NCBI RefSeq assembly: GCF_963678635.1
Contig: NC_087065.1
Coordinates: forward strand, 70,575,573 to 70,639,572
Direction: 5' to 3'
DNA: 64,000 bases
From: Symsagittifera roscoffensis
Lineage: Eukaryota; Xenacoelomorpha; Acoela; Convolutidae
The first letter of the stretch is position 1, and every line of letters begins with the position of its first letter. The notes under the pieces are model-generated. The model worked only from the letters and a program-made list of their open reading frames with translations, searched no databases and had not been told where the DNA came from. This document shows positions 35,981 to 45,815 of this stretch, one piece after another. The translations under genes and the position numbers were made by a program.

Positions 35981-36205
35981 CTAAAAGACAGGTGATATAT
36001 GAGCCAGTAAAAAAATTTATACATATTTGAACTTCTAAGGAAAAAAACATCAGCGTAAAACGTATTCTGCTGAAAAAATTTAACATTCAATATCACATAA
36101 AAATTCGACCAAAACCAAGCTTCTTTTTTTTGCGCTAGTTGAAGATTTGTGGCTATCATTTGGCATGGGGGGGGTGAAAATTTGAGCAGATCACGAGTTG
36201 CTTAC

Positions 36206-36478
36206 GTCACAACCCACCCGTCTGCCCGTCCAGTTTGCTGGGAAAGTAGGGCGGAAACCGTAGTCGGAGTATTATCAAAACTGTTTGCAATTGGTACCGC
36301 TGGCGGCGTCGCATAGTCTATTTCTAGTTTTGCTCCCAAATGTTGACCGTGTTGTGAGCCATGGAAAATGAATGCCTGAATTCCTATCTTGGCGACATCT
36401 CCAGATTGAAGTCCAGTTACTGTATATGTTGTTAAACCACTCGCGTCGCAACGGGAAACGCAGCTGCCATAATCTGAT
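36206..36478 (-). CDS. FN3-like gene, intact module exon
   Basis: The exon is 273 bases, phase 2 at both ends, with acceptor TGTTGTAG and donor AC|GTAAGC. It starts SDYGSCVSRC, so two Cys lie three residues apart, and continues VTGLQSGDV and IGIQAF, the E-F strands of an FN3-like sandwich. A Pro-rich hinge and a strand ending DGWVVT complete it. The intron position means the exon holds the second half of one FN3 domain and the first half of the next. Extracellular adhesion or matrix function is an inference from the fold only. Confidence 0.75.
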
Positions 36479-36659
36479 CTACAACAGATCAGTTAAGGCT
36501 TCGGCGATTTGCAGAGAATCTATGAAAGGCTATCAAGCCCGTCTAAGCATAGTACCGGTCTATTATTTGCACAGCTTAAAGCTCAGGCGATCTATCCACA
36601 AAGAAAAGGACACAACTACCAAGTATTCAGCTCTTTACGAAGAACGTAGTTACGAATAA

Positions 36660-36793
36660 GATGCAACTTTTTTTTTCCAGGCTGGGTTAAGCCGCTTAAC
36701 CATTGCAAGCAGTGAATACAGATCAGGGTGGGACTTGAACTACCGACCTTTTGACTATGAGGTGGAGATAATTTCACCGCTAATCCACTTTAC
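36660..36793 (-). repeat. tRNA-like (SINE-type) sequence
   Basis: On the minus strand the sequence reads GTGGATTAGCGGTGAAATTA, then an anticodon-arm-like ACCTCATAGTCAAAAGGT, then GTAGTTCAAGTCC, which fits a pol III B box, and later an A-rich end. The arms pair poorly, so it is not a functional tRNA gene. It looks like the head of a tRNA-derived SINE inserted in the FN3 intron next to exon 36794-37072. Confidence 0.4.
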
Positions 36794-37072
36794 TTAATGT
36801 AAATTCCGCTGATCTGATGTTGCACTGAATAATGTACAGTGATACTATCACTAGTAGAAGTTGGAGACGCAGTCGAGGTGGGCGTAGCCGGAGTCAGAGT
36901 TACGAAGAAATTGTACGCCTCTCCTTGTATCCTGGGGTAAAGGGGAACTGCTATGTGGGTAACAACCGACAGCTCCTGTAGAGATCCCGGAATGAATCCT
37001 TGAACTTCATGAGTGGCAGTAGTCTCTCCAAAGAACTCGCACGGCGAAGCACAGGACCCACCTCCAAGGGAG
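36794..37072 (-). CDS. FN3-like gene, intact module exon
   Basis: The exon is 279 bases and phase 2 at both ends, with acceptor GTTTTTCAG and donor AA|GTAAAG. It begins SLGGGSCASPC, the conserved Gly-x-Cys...Cys loop, continues with VQGFIPGSLQELSVVTHIAV, then a Thr/Pro/Ser linker (TPATPTSTASPTST), and ends SDSITVHYSVQ. The Thr/Ser run suggests an O-glycosylated linker. No stop or frame break is present. Neighbouring exons on the right (37851, 38404) are damaged, but because all are phase 2-2 they could be skipped without losing frame. Confidence 0.75.
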
Positions 37073-37120
37073 CTGAAAAACTTATTGGTCACGAAATGGT
37101 CCAAATTTTATAGATCAAAA

Positions 37121-37528
37121 TGGTGCACATTTGACTTTGGCGAGAAGAAAACAAACATTTTGCCCAGGCAGGATTTTATAAAAAAAAATGAAAACGTTGG
37201 AAATTTAAAATCGTTTCTCTGGTCAATTTTGACAAAAAGTGTTCATTCAATCAACTTTTGGTTTAAAAAATTGTAATTAATGACTCATTACAAATTTTTA
37301 ACCAAAAGTTGATTGAATGAACATTTTACCCAAACACAATTGTTTAAAATTGAAAATTTTGGAATATGAAATTCGTTTCTGTGGTCATTTTGACAAAAGC
37401 TGCAGCTTTTGCCAAATTGACCAGAAAAACGAACTTCATATTCCAAAGTTTTCAATTTTAACAAACAATTGTGTTTGGGTAAAATGTTCTTTTTCTCGCC
37501 GAAGTCAAGTTTTTAGTGACGTCCACCA
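37121..37528. repeat. Nested foldback (double-palindrome) element
   Basis: Outer arms pair 37121-37235 with 37405-37528; their ends are TGGTG and CACCA, and the TTGACTTTGGCGAG word pairs with CTCGCCGAAGTCAAG. Inside is a second palindrome centred near 37281 (GTTCATTCAATCAACTTTTG with its complement). A third is centred on AAAAGCTGCAGCTTTT near 37405 and reaches out to the CCCAAACACAATTG arms. It lies in an FN3 intron and has no coding capacity. Confidence 0.75.
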
Positions 37529-37850
37529 TTATTTTACTTCTGATTAATTGATTTTTTTTCTGATTTCAGAAGTTTAAAAAATCATTATTATTGAGCGATA
37601 TTGATCAATACAATATTCTGCGACTCTTTCTTTTTCCTACCCCCACCCCCACTTGCAACATTTTACCAGTAAAAGTTTTGTTCACATTGACCAATTGTTA
37701 CGAAGATTGGCATGCAGACTAAATAGGCCATGACAAAAATATTTTGTTTCATAGTTAACCTTGCAAAACCACTCTTAACGCCATAATAAAACTAATGCTC
37801 GCGTGAGGTTGGGATGGGGGGGGGGTAGGAAAAGAGCCTATTTTGCTTAC

Positions 37851-38124
37851 GTCACTTTCCATCCCTCAGTTCTTCCCGCAGGCAGAGACAGGGTAAGGAA
37901 AACTCCGGTTGCTGTAGTGGAGTGAGACAATAGCTTTTTCTGGTACGGTACCGAACCACAACTCAGTTTTCTCTCCCGGAAACTTCTCAAAACCCGTGTG
38001 TGTCACATATGTTTGCAGGGTTATGTGGACTTAAGTTCCAGGGGCCGGAATTGCCGGTATTACGAATTCTGTAACGTCTGGTCTTCCCCAGTCACATATC
38101 GAGGAGCAGCTACCAGAAGTAGAT
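37851..38124 (-). pseudogene. FN3-like gene, damaged module exon
   Basis: The acceptor (CTGTGTAG) and donor (AC|GTAAGC) are intact and the start STSGSCSSIC matches the module. It is 274 bases, not a multiple of three. A TAA follows IPAPGT, and a 1-nt frame change occurs mid-exon: the end motif GRTEGWKVT is only found in a second frame. It would truncate the protein if spliced in, but skipping it preserves frame. The intron to its left is the closest relative of the 10-27 kb array's beta module. Confidence 0.7.
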
Positions 38125-38403
38125 CTACACAGTAAAGATGATTAAATATGAAACCTTACTAGCATCTTCTACAATTTGCGAAATTACAAGGCTGCAGTTC
38201 TCTAAAATGTAAAATCAAGCAAGAAAGGAAAAATCGTTTAGTTATTGTAAGGGGTATTAACATATCGAAAAACGGGAAAACGGGTGTCCGCTACTTTTTG
38301 CACATTTCAGTAAAATACATTATGATCATAAAGACGATTTGTTTTCTGTGAGTTTTGCGACTTCTCAACTCAACTAAACTTAATCAAAAATAAACGAACT
38401 TCC

Positions 38404-38676
38404 TCTAAAAAAAATCCCGATCTGGTATGAGACGCAGTAGCGTATACAGTAATGCTATCGAAATTAGAGACAGGACTGGTTGTCAACGACGGTTGAGAGG
38501 GACGCACTGCTTGGCTGATGATCAATTTGTCCTCCCCGTAAACTTTCCCCGGATTGGTGTATCCTCAAATATCGGCAACGAGCAAGCTCCCTGGAGTCAG
38601 ATTGGTTACGTCAAATTGAGTGACCGTAGGTGCAAAATCACACGGCGGCGAATGAGAACAGGAGCCATGGTTAGTG
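38404..38676 (-). pseudogene. FN3-like gene, damaged module exon next to the provirus
   Basis: The exon is 273 bases with acceptor CTTTTTAG and start TNHGSCSHSPPC; VTNLTPGSLLVADI follows. An in-frame TGA comes next, then GYTNPGKV, and the end reads NFDSITVYAT...SGFFL. Where sister exons have a GTAAGT-type donor this one reads GGAAGT. Two lesions suggest the exon is no longer used. The giant provirus begins 263 bases to its right (upstream of it in the gene). Confidence 0.65.
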
Positions 38677-38938
38677 CTAAAAAGACAGATGCTTGCTAAA
38701 AATACAGATGCTTGCTGTAAAAAAGACAGATGCTTGCTGTTTTTTGGCCCATCATTTCATGAATTGTATTATTCCTCCACTACTATCGAGGAAAAGGAAA
38801 ACTTCGAATTAGAGTTATTTTTAAGGGAGCTCAGATGCTTCAGAGAAATCTTGAAACGAACAGAAAGTTCACCGTATTGAAAAGTTCAAGAAAATCTCAA
38901 CAAGCTTTCAAGACAAAATAACTTTTTAACGACTAAAT
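38677..38938 (-). other. FN3 intron remainder beside the provirus
   Basis: Contains a short tandem run of ACAGATGCTTGCT (three copies at about 38686-38740). Otherwise there are no features apart from AAAT at 38935-38938, the left target duplication of the provirus. Confidence 0.55.
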
Positions 38939-39040
38939 TGCAACCTGATCTAAACTACATTTTATAATTGGATAAATTGGATATTTTACCACTGTAAAAT
39001 ATTTAATATTAACCAATAATAATCCATCTAACTAACAACC

Positions 39041-39081
39041 CACTTATTTGTAAGTGCTGAAATTACTTGTAATTTCAGCAC
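39041..39081 (+). promoter_or_regulatory. Overlapping LTR hairpins
   Basis: GTGCTGAAATTA-CTTG-TAATTTCAGCAC at 39054-39081 is a perfect 12-bp stem. CACTTA-TTTG-TAAGTG at 39041-39056 is a second perfect stem sharing the GTG at 39054-39056. Only one can form at a time. In the 3' LTR one base of the long stem is changed (TAC for TAA). They lie upstream of the TATA-like box, so they act as DNA or at the RNA 3' end. Confidence 0.6.
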
Positions 39082-39210
39082 CAGAGAGATTTGAATTTAA
39101 CTTAGAAATTAGTTGCCTCTCCAAGAGAACTTTAGCTGCCGCAATAAACCAGTATACTCTAGATCTATTGAGCCTAGCAGAGACTAGTTAAACACCCTGA
39201 GACTAGTAAG

Positions 39211-39218
39211 TATAAGAG
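39211..39218 (+). promoter_or_regulatory. Probable LTR TATA box
   Basis: TATAAGAG here is TATAAAAG, a consensus TATA box, in the 3' LTR at 58173-58180. It would place transcription start near 39240, giving a U5/R of about 110 bases. Confidence 0.45.
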
Positions 39219-39350
39219 TAAGATTAGGATCGGTATTAGACTAAGAAGTTGCACGAATCTATCCGGCCGAAAATAAGATAGCGTGACGAGCAGACGGTGT
39301 ACCCTATCCGAAATTACTCTATGAGTTAACCACTTCGGTTATAACTCATT

Positions 39351-39368
39351 TGGTGCGACCATAAGTCT
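39351..39368 (+). promoter_or_regulatory. Primer-binding site of the giant provirus
   Basis: TGGTGCGACCATAAGTCT starts two bases after the LTR end. TGG pairs with the tRNA CCA end. I could not assign the tRNA from memory. Confidence 0.7.
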
Positions 39369-40585
39369 CAAATAAGATTTAATAGCTGAGAACTAACCAA
39401 ATATAGATTAGAATTTAGACAAAACATTTTCAAAATGTTACACGATAATAATTTAATTGAAATGTCTCTACGACTCAATAGATCAGAGCCGATATTCCGA
39501 ACGATACTAGAACTACCCGGTATTGGAAGAAGACCTCGGACAAGAGACGATATACGACTAAGTAGAAACTTACCATTTAGTTTTATGGTTGTACGGCAAA
39601 AGCCAACACAAACTTTTATGTTTAGAATCTTATTAGCAATGAACTTAGATTTTCATTTGCAAACATAAAATTTTGAAGTAAATCTTCATGATCATTTCAG
39701 GCGCTAAACAAAATTATTAATGTACAATAACGATTGATAAAATGATCTCAGATCGTTTTCTTAATTTCTGCAGTGTTATAAAAAACATATTTGAAAAATA
39801 TTTATTGAAAATAAAAATAAAAATTAGTAGCATGACAATAAATTGTTAGTAATCATAAATCATCCTGTTGTTCCAGCTTTATCACCTAAACATAACAGCA
39901 ATCATAAGCTCACTAATATCATTGAAAAACTAAATCTTTTTATTAAATAAATTTAAACCATTTTAAACGTAAATTCATTTAATTTTAAAAATTAGATCAT
40001 CAAGGCTTATCCTTGGATCCTAATAAATTTTCTATCCCACTAAATTTAAAACCTGATCATCAAGGCCTATCCTTGGATCAACAAAAAGAACAATTTTGTT
40101 CTCCCCCACCCACTTAGCAAGTGTCTAACGACCTCAAACGTCGATTCAATATCCTACCTTTCCAAAAGACCCAGGACTAATAGAAAATTTTCAATAAAAC
40201 TAACCATTCAAATTAAGATAAACAGTGAAGAACTTCGGTTAATCATCCTCCTCTTAACAGACCCAGGATAGATCTTAGACTTAGTAAGTTTAAAATAGTA
40301 TCTAACGAACTACTCGCGTTCTACTTATACCTGAACCTTGTGGATCGATTTACTATTCTCCAACCCTTGAACACAATCACTACCCCTAAGTAAGATTAAG
40401 TAAGTTAACACCTTAGCTTAGACTAGCCACGAGAAAGTAAGAAATCATTCTTCGGAATCGATATACTTTTCTCTCCAACCCTGAACAAAAAGACCCAGGT
40501 TAAGCTAACCAAAAAATCGTAAGGACTAACAGTCTAAGGAAATAGAAATAACTAACAACTTCTTGCATCCCTCATCCTAAACCTT
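39369..40585 (+). other. Long untranslated leader of the provirus
   Basis: About 1.2 kb without a supported gene. A 77-codon ORF at 39435-39668 has no recognisable features. Two copies of a 25-base hairpin element (GATCATCAAGG...CCTTGGATC) lie at 39995 and 40055, and the word GACCCAGG recurs near 40169, 40260 and 40491. This is where a packaging signal would be expected. Confidence 0.55.
39995..40079 (+). repeat. Twin leader hairpins, 60 bases apart
   Basis: GATCATCAAGGCTTATCCTTGGATC at 39995-40019 recurs at 40055-40079 with one loop change (T to C). Each can fold through CAAGG/CCTTG and GATC/GATC. Conservation of the stem with change only in the loop suggests structure. Confidence 0.65.
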
Positions 40586-41047
40586 ATGTAATTCAAAAAT
40601 TTAGGAAATAAACAAACAATCGTTTTACACAACTGTGAAATAGATAACAAAAAATACGATCTTTTAATCACACCTCATACACAAACATTTGGATAAATTA
40701 GAACAAAACGACAAACAATAAAAAGGAAAATTATAAACAAACAAAGACAAATCACACGAAAAAGATTTTCAAAAAATAGAAACGCATTTTCTGAATCAGA
40801 AGTCAATAGTTTGAACGAACTGTACAAATTAAAAGAATCAAAAGATAAAAATTGTCCCATCCATGATCAATTATATTTTTCCGACTCAGAAACAACTTCA
40901 ATTTTATCAAAAAGAGGAAAAAGAAGAATAAAAAAATCATACAAACACAAACCAGTACACTTGTATAATTGGAATCAACCAATTAGACACATCGATAGTT
41001 ATATATTAACAGTCATCAAACGAAAAAATGAGCCACTCTCAAAGTAA
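40586..41047 (+). pseudogene. ORF W: basic leader protein overlapping gag
   Basis: In one frame, from the ATG at 40586 to TAA at 41045-41047, the sequence reads as about 152 codons of a protein with a Lys/Arg-rich middle (TIKRKIINKQRQITRKRF) and an acidic-to-basic end. It is interrupted by TAA at codon 2 (40589) and at 40694. The last 20 bases overlap the gag start at 41028 in a different frame. No homolog is recognised. It may be an accessory RNA-binding protein or a matrix-like piece once fused to gag. The stops could be mutations of CAA. Composition supports coding; existence is moderate. Confidence 0.4.
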
Positions 41048-44000
41048 CGATAGTCCAGATGACGAAGCAGTTTTTCCCTTTCTTATAGATTCACTCGATG
41101 ATAGAGGACAACACGATTTTTGCAAGAACTTACTCGTAAATTTGTTTGAACCAGGAATCAGTCCATGCAAACAAGAATTCCCAGATGTAAAAATCGAAAG
41201 AAAATTTATTGAACATTATTTGAAAGACATATGTAATCTAACACAACAATATGGAATCTGCACCATAGAATTCAGCACACCAAATACAGCCCATCGTAAA
41301 TATGTAATTCAAACAGACGATATTGAATTAGAATTTTCAAAAGTATTCATAGAATATTTCAAAAGCATACAATATCATAATTCACAAAGAGCAAACTCCA
41401 TATTCACTAATGAAGTTTTTGCAATAATATATAGTTATATATCTATATTAGAAAAAACAGAAGTTCAAAGTATATCACCAACTGAAACATCCAGACATAC
41501 AAAAGTACGAAATGAAATCACAGTATTTTCAACATTTCTACATATAATTCGGGAAAATTTCACTAAAGATGGTGTTTCACAACACAGTAAACATGATTTA
41601 CAAAAGATTTTAGCATGGACTATAAAAGATTATTTCACCCACAATTTAGATTTAATTTCACAAGCAAGAAAAAATTTTAGACCTCAAAATACAAATTACG
41701 ACACTGTTCTTTCAGAACAATCAGACTACGTTGGGGACCCTGAATGGTCTCATCATGCATTTCTAAACATCCCACAAGCTATCTCAAGTCAAGCAATAAG
41801 TACAATATCTTATCACAGAGATTATGTAAAAGTAATACCATTAACCATTGATGCAACACTATTGAATTATAATACATTTTTACCTGATACACGAAATAAC
41901 AGTTTAAATTCGACCGTCATACATAATGAAAACCTTAATGGAACCAGAAATCTTACACAACAAGATATTCAAACACCATCACACTTCATAAATGAAGAAA
42001 TCGTCCAAACAACAACAACAACTACACAACAAAGTATTTCACCAATACACCCCAATCTGACAACACCAAGAAATACAAATACATCACTAACACAAATAAC
42101 CTTACAATCAACCGTTAAACCTTCGGTTGCTCCAAAAATATTCACTAATGGACTATCAAACGTATAGAACAATGACAATATCGTCAAAAACACGAAAACC
42201 ATTCACAAGAAAAACCTTTGCAGAACACAATTATAATTATGCTCACAAACCTAGAACAAACAAACCTCCCCGAAAAAACACACAAAATTTAAATCACGTA
42301 TGTTCCCATTATTGGAATCTCCCGAAAACATCGACCAATTCAGTAAATTTTCCAGATAATCCACAACCTACACAGGATTATAGTGAAAGTTACCCATTCT
42401 TTCAACAAAATAAAAATAAACAACATACACCATATAAAACAAACTATTTATCATCTGATGAAGATGATTATCACCAACCAGATATTTTTGCACCATATAC
42501 TAAAAAATATCGCACACAGAGACCGCGACAATCTCAACCATCTCAAAATATGAAAATTTACCCACAAAACCCAACAGATGTACAAAACCCAGAACAAATG
42601 CATAATCAAAACCCATTTAACACACAATATTTTCAACCAATACAACCACAAAATCTAATGTTAATGCATTCTTATCAACCAACTCAAATGCAAAATGAAA
42701 TACCGCTTCCATATTACCTTCAGCAACAGAGACCGCGACAATCTCAATCATCTTAAAATATGAAAATTTACCCACAAAACCCAACAGATGTACAAAACCC
42801 AGAACAAATGCATTTACAAAACCCATTTAACACACAATATTTTCAACCAATACAACCACAAAATCTAATGTTAATGCATTCTTATCAACCAACTCAAATG
42901 CAAAATGAAATACCGCTTCCATATTACCTTCAGCAACAGAGACCGCGACAATCTCAACCATCTTAAAATATGAAAATTTACCCACAAAACCCAACAGATG
43001 TACAAAACCCAGAACAAATGCATTTACAAAACCCATTTAACACACAATATTTTCAACCAATACAACCACAAAATCTAATGTTAATGCATTCTTATCAACC
43101 AACTCAAATGCAAAATGAAATACCACTTCCATATTACCTTCAGCAACAAACGCCACAAATAATCAACTTTCAAATTTTTCACAAATGCCAAATGCCGCAG
43201 AATCACTACAGATGACAATGAATCCATAGCTCATGCGTGGATCATCAATAACATCCAATAAACCACTGATGGTATTCACAGGAAGAGACCCTGAATATTC
43301 TGTAGAAGATTATCTAAATGCAGTAACAGCAAATTTAATTTTAAATGTAGGACCCGAACCAATTAATACGCCACTACATCAAAATTGGACACATAGACGC
43401 ACAGCACTAATACAGACAACCCTAGATGGCGCAGCTCAAAAATGATTTTCAGTATTACCCATAGAAATAAATTCAGACTGGAAAAGATTCACACAAAAAT
43501 TTTCAAAAATGTTTGACTCTGAAAGAAACAAACAACACCAAAGAGTTTTATGCAATGAAATTCGCAGATTACCAAATGAAACAATTAAACAATTAGCAGT
43601 ACGTATAGAAACACTAGTTCGAAAAGCATACTCACTTAATACCCATGACTATAAAAACACAAAAATTACAGAAATTTTAATGATGATCTTAACACCTCAA
43701 TTAAGGAAAATAGCGATAAAAAAGAGAGCATCCCATCCTTCCTCAATTCGAGAACCAGACTTAGATTTTCGAAAATTAGTAGATAAACTAGAAAAAGCAG
43801 AAATCACAATGAAACTCGAAGAAACAGAAAATCTAAAACTACAATATGTTAATCCAATTGAAACAAACACTACACATATAAATAACATACAGGAATCAGA
43901 CACAGACCTGATTGAAAAAATCACTGAAATACTAAATATCTACGAAAAACATCCAAACTTTAAAGGCAAACCATCTTTCAAAAAATGGTGTAATTATTGC

Positions 44001-44863
44001 CGACGATACGGACACAGTGTTTCCGAATGTAGACAAAAACAACAAGACAATCAGAATAAACCTCAAAAGCATAAAGAACCAAATAAATCATTCTATCAAT
44101 ACATGAAAAAAGACCAAAATCTACCAAACAAAAATATATATGGTAATAACAGTTCAGGAAAACCACTTCCGAACAACACAAATTACACAAGGAATCAATC
44201 ACTATATAACTCAAGTTATAGAGGAAGATCACCCGAACGAAGAAATACACAAAATTCCTCACATAATAGATATAATCGATCAAAAGCCAAAATAACCAAA
44301 ATAACTATTCACGATCAAATTCCAATACAACACAATTTGTTTCTGGATCCAGTTCCCAATCAAACCCAAGGAATAGAAACTATTCCAATAATCAATCACG
44401 AAACTCATCATACAACAGAAATAGAAACTATTCACATAATAGAAATAGAAGTTATTCAAACAATCGAAATCAGAATTACCCGAACAATCGATCAAGAAAT
44501 AATTCATATAATAGATCAAACTATCACAGATCAAACGATAATTATCAAAAAAGATCACGAAATAATTCACAAAATCGAAACTCATGTTACAATAATCGAT
44601 ACAGAAATTATTCCCAGTCACCACACAGGAATAATAACCATTACCATGATTCTAAACATCGATACAGAAGTAGCACACCAAAACATCAAAGACACATTAA
44701 CCAAGTGCAGACAAATGAAGAGACAACATCAGACCCCCCAGGTATTGATGACACAGGAAGTAACGAACTACAATTAAATCATATAAATTGTGAATCGTCG
44801 GACACAGAAAGTGATACAGATAATACCATCTCTGTAAATATGATAACAGTCGAAAACGACTAT
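41028..44863 (+). pseudogene. gag: Gag of the giant provirus
   Basis: The N-terminal frame 41028-42167 (379 codons) starts at a clear ATG, is acidic then helical, and turns Thr/Gln-rich. A 1-nt frame change near 42130 leads into the Pro/Gln/Asn-rich repeat region (42127-43150). Another near 43146 leads into the capsid-like part (VFTGRDPEYSVEDYLNAV at about 43272), which continues through 44270. A CCHC knuckle, CNYCRRYGHSVSEC, lies near 43986-44030. After about 44285 the coding frame changes again to an Arg/Ser/Asn-rich tail. Stops: 42754, 42964 (TAA), 43227 (TAG), 43443 (TGA, where a Trp is expected). It would build the particle. Confidence 0.8.
42521..43150 (+). repeat. gag: Triplicated 210-bp (70-codon) segment in gag
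   Basis: Three copies start at 42521, 42731 and 42941 with GACCGCGACAATCTCAA. The period is 210, so the frame is kept. The peptide is Pro/Gln/Asn/Met-rich (QNPFNTQYFQPIQPQNLMLM). Copies 2 and 3 share a TAA where copy 1 has CAA, and CATTTACAA where copy 1 has CATAATCAA, so copy 3 was made from copy 2 after the stop arose. Confidence 0.93.
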
Positions 44864-45815
44864 TAACCTATCATATATGAACAACCTTTTACTTCACATG
44901 TATATGAGAATCAATTGGAACTCCTTCACAATTACTATATTGGACCCAGTGATACTACACAAACTACACAAGAAGTAAACGAAATTAACACGGTAATTAA
45001 ACCCGATGAAAAAGATGAAACACAATGCTCAAACACAAAACATATTTATCAAAATATACAAAAAGAACAACCCAGAGAAAATATTTGGACAATTCCATTT
45101 CTCTTAGAAAGCCCAAGAAACAAAGAATTTCAACCACCAGATCTTGAAATTGATTTTTTAATTGATTCAGGAGCAGAATCAAATATAATTAATATTCCCA
45201 CATGGAATGAAATCAAAACATTACATCCAAAATTAACGCCTCTTGCAACCTCTAGTAAACTAGCAACAGCAAAAGGATCAACATTAGTAAATAATGGAAA
45301 GATCCAATTATTCCTTCTCCCCACGAGAAGAATGGAGCAAAACTAAATTTTAAACAAACCGTTTACACAAATATTTCATATTACTGATATTAAGCACAAT
45401 ATCATTGGCATACCATTCATATCTAAATATATACCAACAATCAACATCTTAAATAGTAAAATACTAATCAAAGATAAGTACACAAAAACAAAAAATACAG
45501 CCCTAACATTCTTCCAAAGAATAAACAAACAACCACCATTCTTCTCAAAATTTTACCCAATTTACAATCAACAACGGAAACACCTGAAACCACTATCAGG
45601 AAATATATATAATTTTTCAATAAAACAAGTTCACCAGTATGATAAAAGTCAAAATAAACAACAACTTTTTATGTCAGACTTCGAATTTAAACCTATTCAC
45701 AAATTTTTCAAAATCACGATCTCATCCATAAAATATTCCAAAAACACGAATTCCGACATCATTTCGTTACACGTGTATAACAATACACCATATCAAGTAA
45801 CATTACCCTTTAGGA
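44864..45815 (+). pseudogene. pol: Protease region of the giant provirus
   Basis: The frame is continuous with the Arg/Ser-rich gag tail across a TAA at 44864. It carries an acidic linker, then DFLIDSGAESNII with the active-site Asp at 45164-45166. After a TAA at 45344 the motif ITDIKHNIIGIPF follows, the C-terminal hydrophobic-Gly strand of retropepsins. A 1-nt change near 45813 shifts into the RT frame. The protease is pol-linked, in a different frame from the gag body. It would mature Gag-Pol. About 110 residues separate DSG from the next domain's linker, somewhat long. Confidence 0.75.

Larger units (their letters stand above)
38939..39348 (+). repeat. 5' LTR of the giant provirus (410 bp)
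   Basis: It starts TGCAACC and ends AACTCA. Against 57901-58310 I count six differences: C/G at base 3, T/G near 38993, A/C near 39072, G/A near 39084, G/A near 39216 and C/G near 39241. It contains a TATA-like TATAAGAG at 39211, AATAAA at 39143 and two mutually exclusive hairpins at 39041-39081. A third, bulged hairpin (TGAGTTAACC/GGTTATAACTCA) closes its right end. Confidence 0.93.

Noticed and set aside
42521..43150. CRISPR or satellite array
   Set aside because: Three 210-bp units with no spacers, inside a gag frame and keeping that frame: a coding repeat.
44295..44777. C-terminal 160 codons of the gag frame (Ile/Thr/His-rich)
   Set aside because: The neighbouring frame gives an Arg/Ser/Asn-rich tail that flows into protease, so the Ile/Thr/His frame is its shadow.
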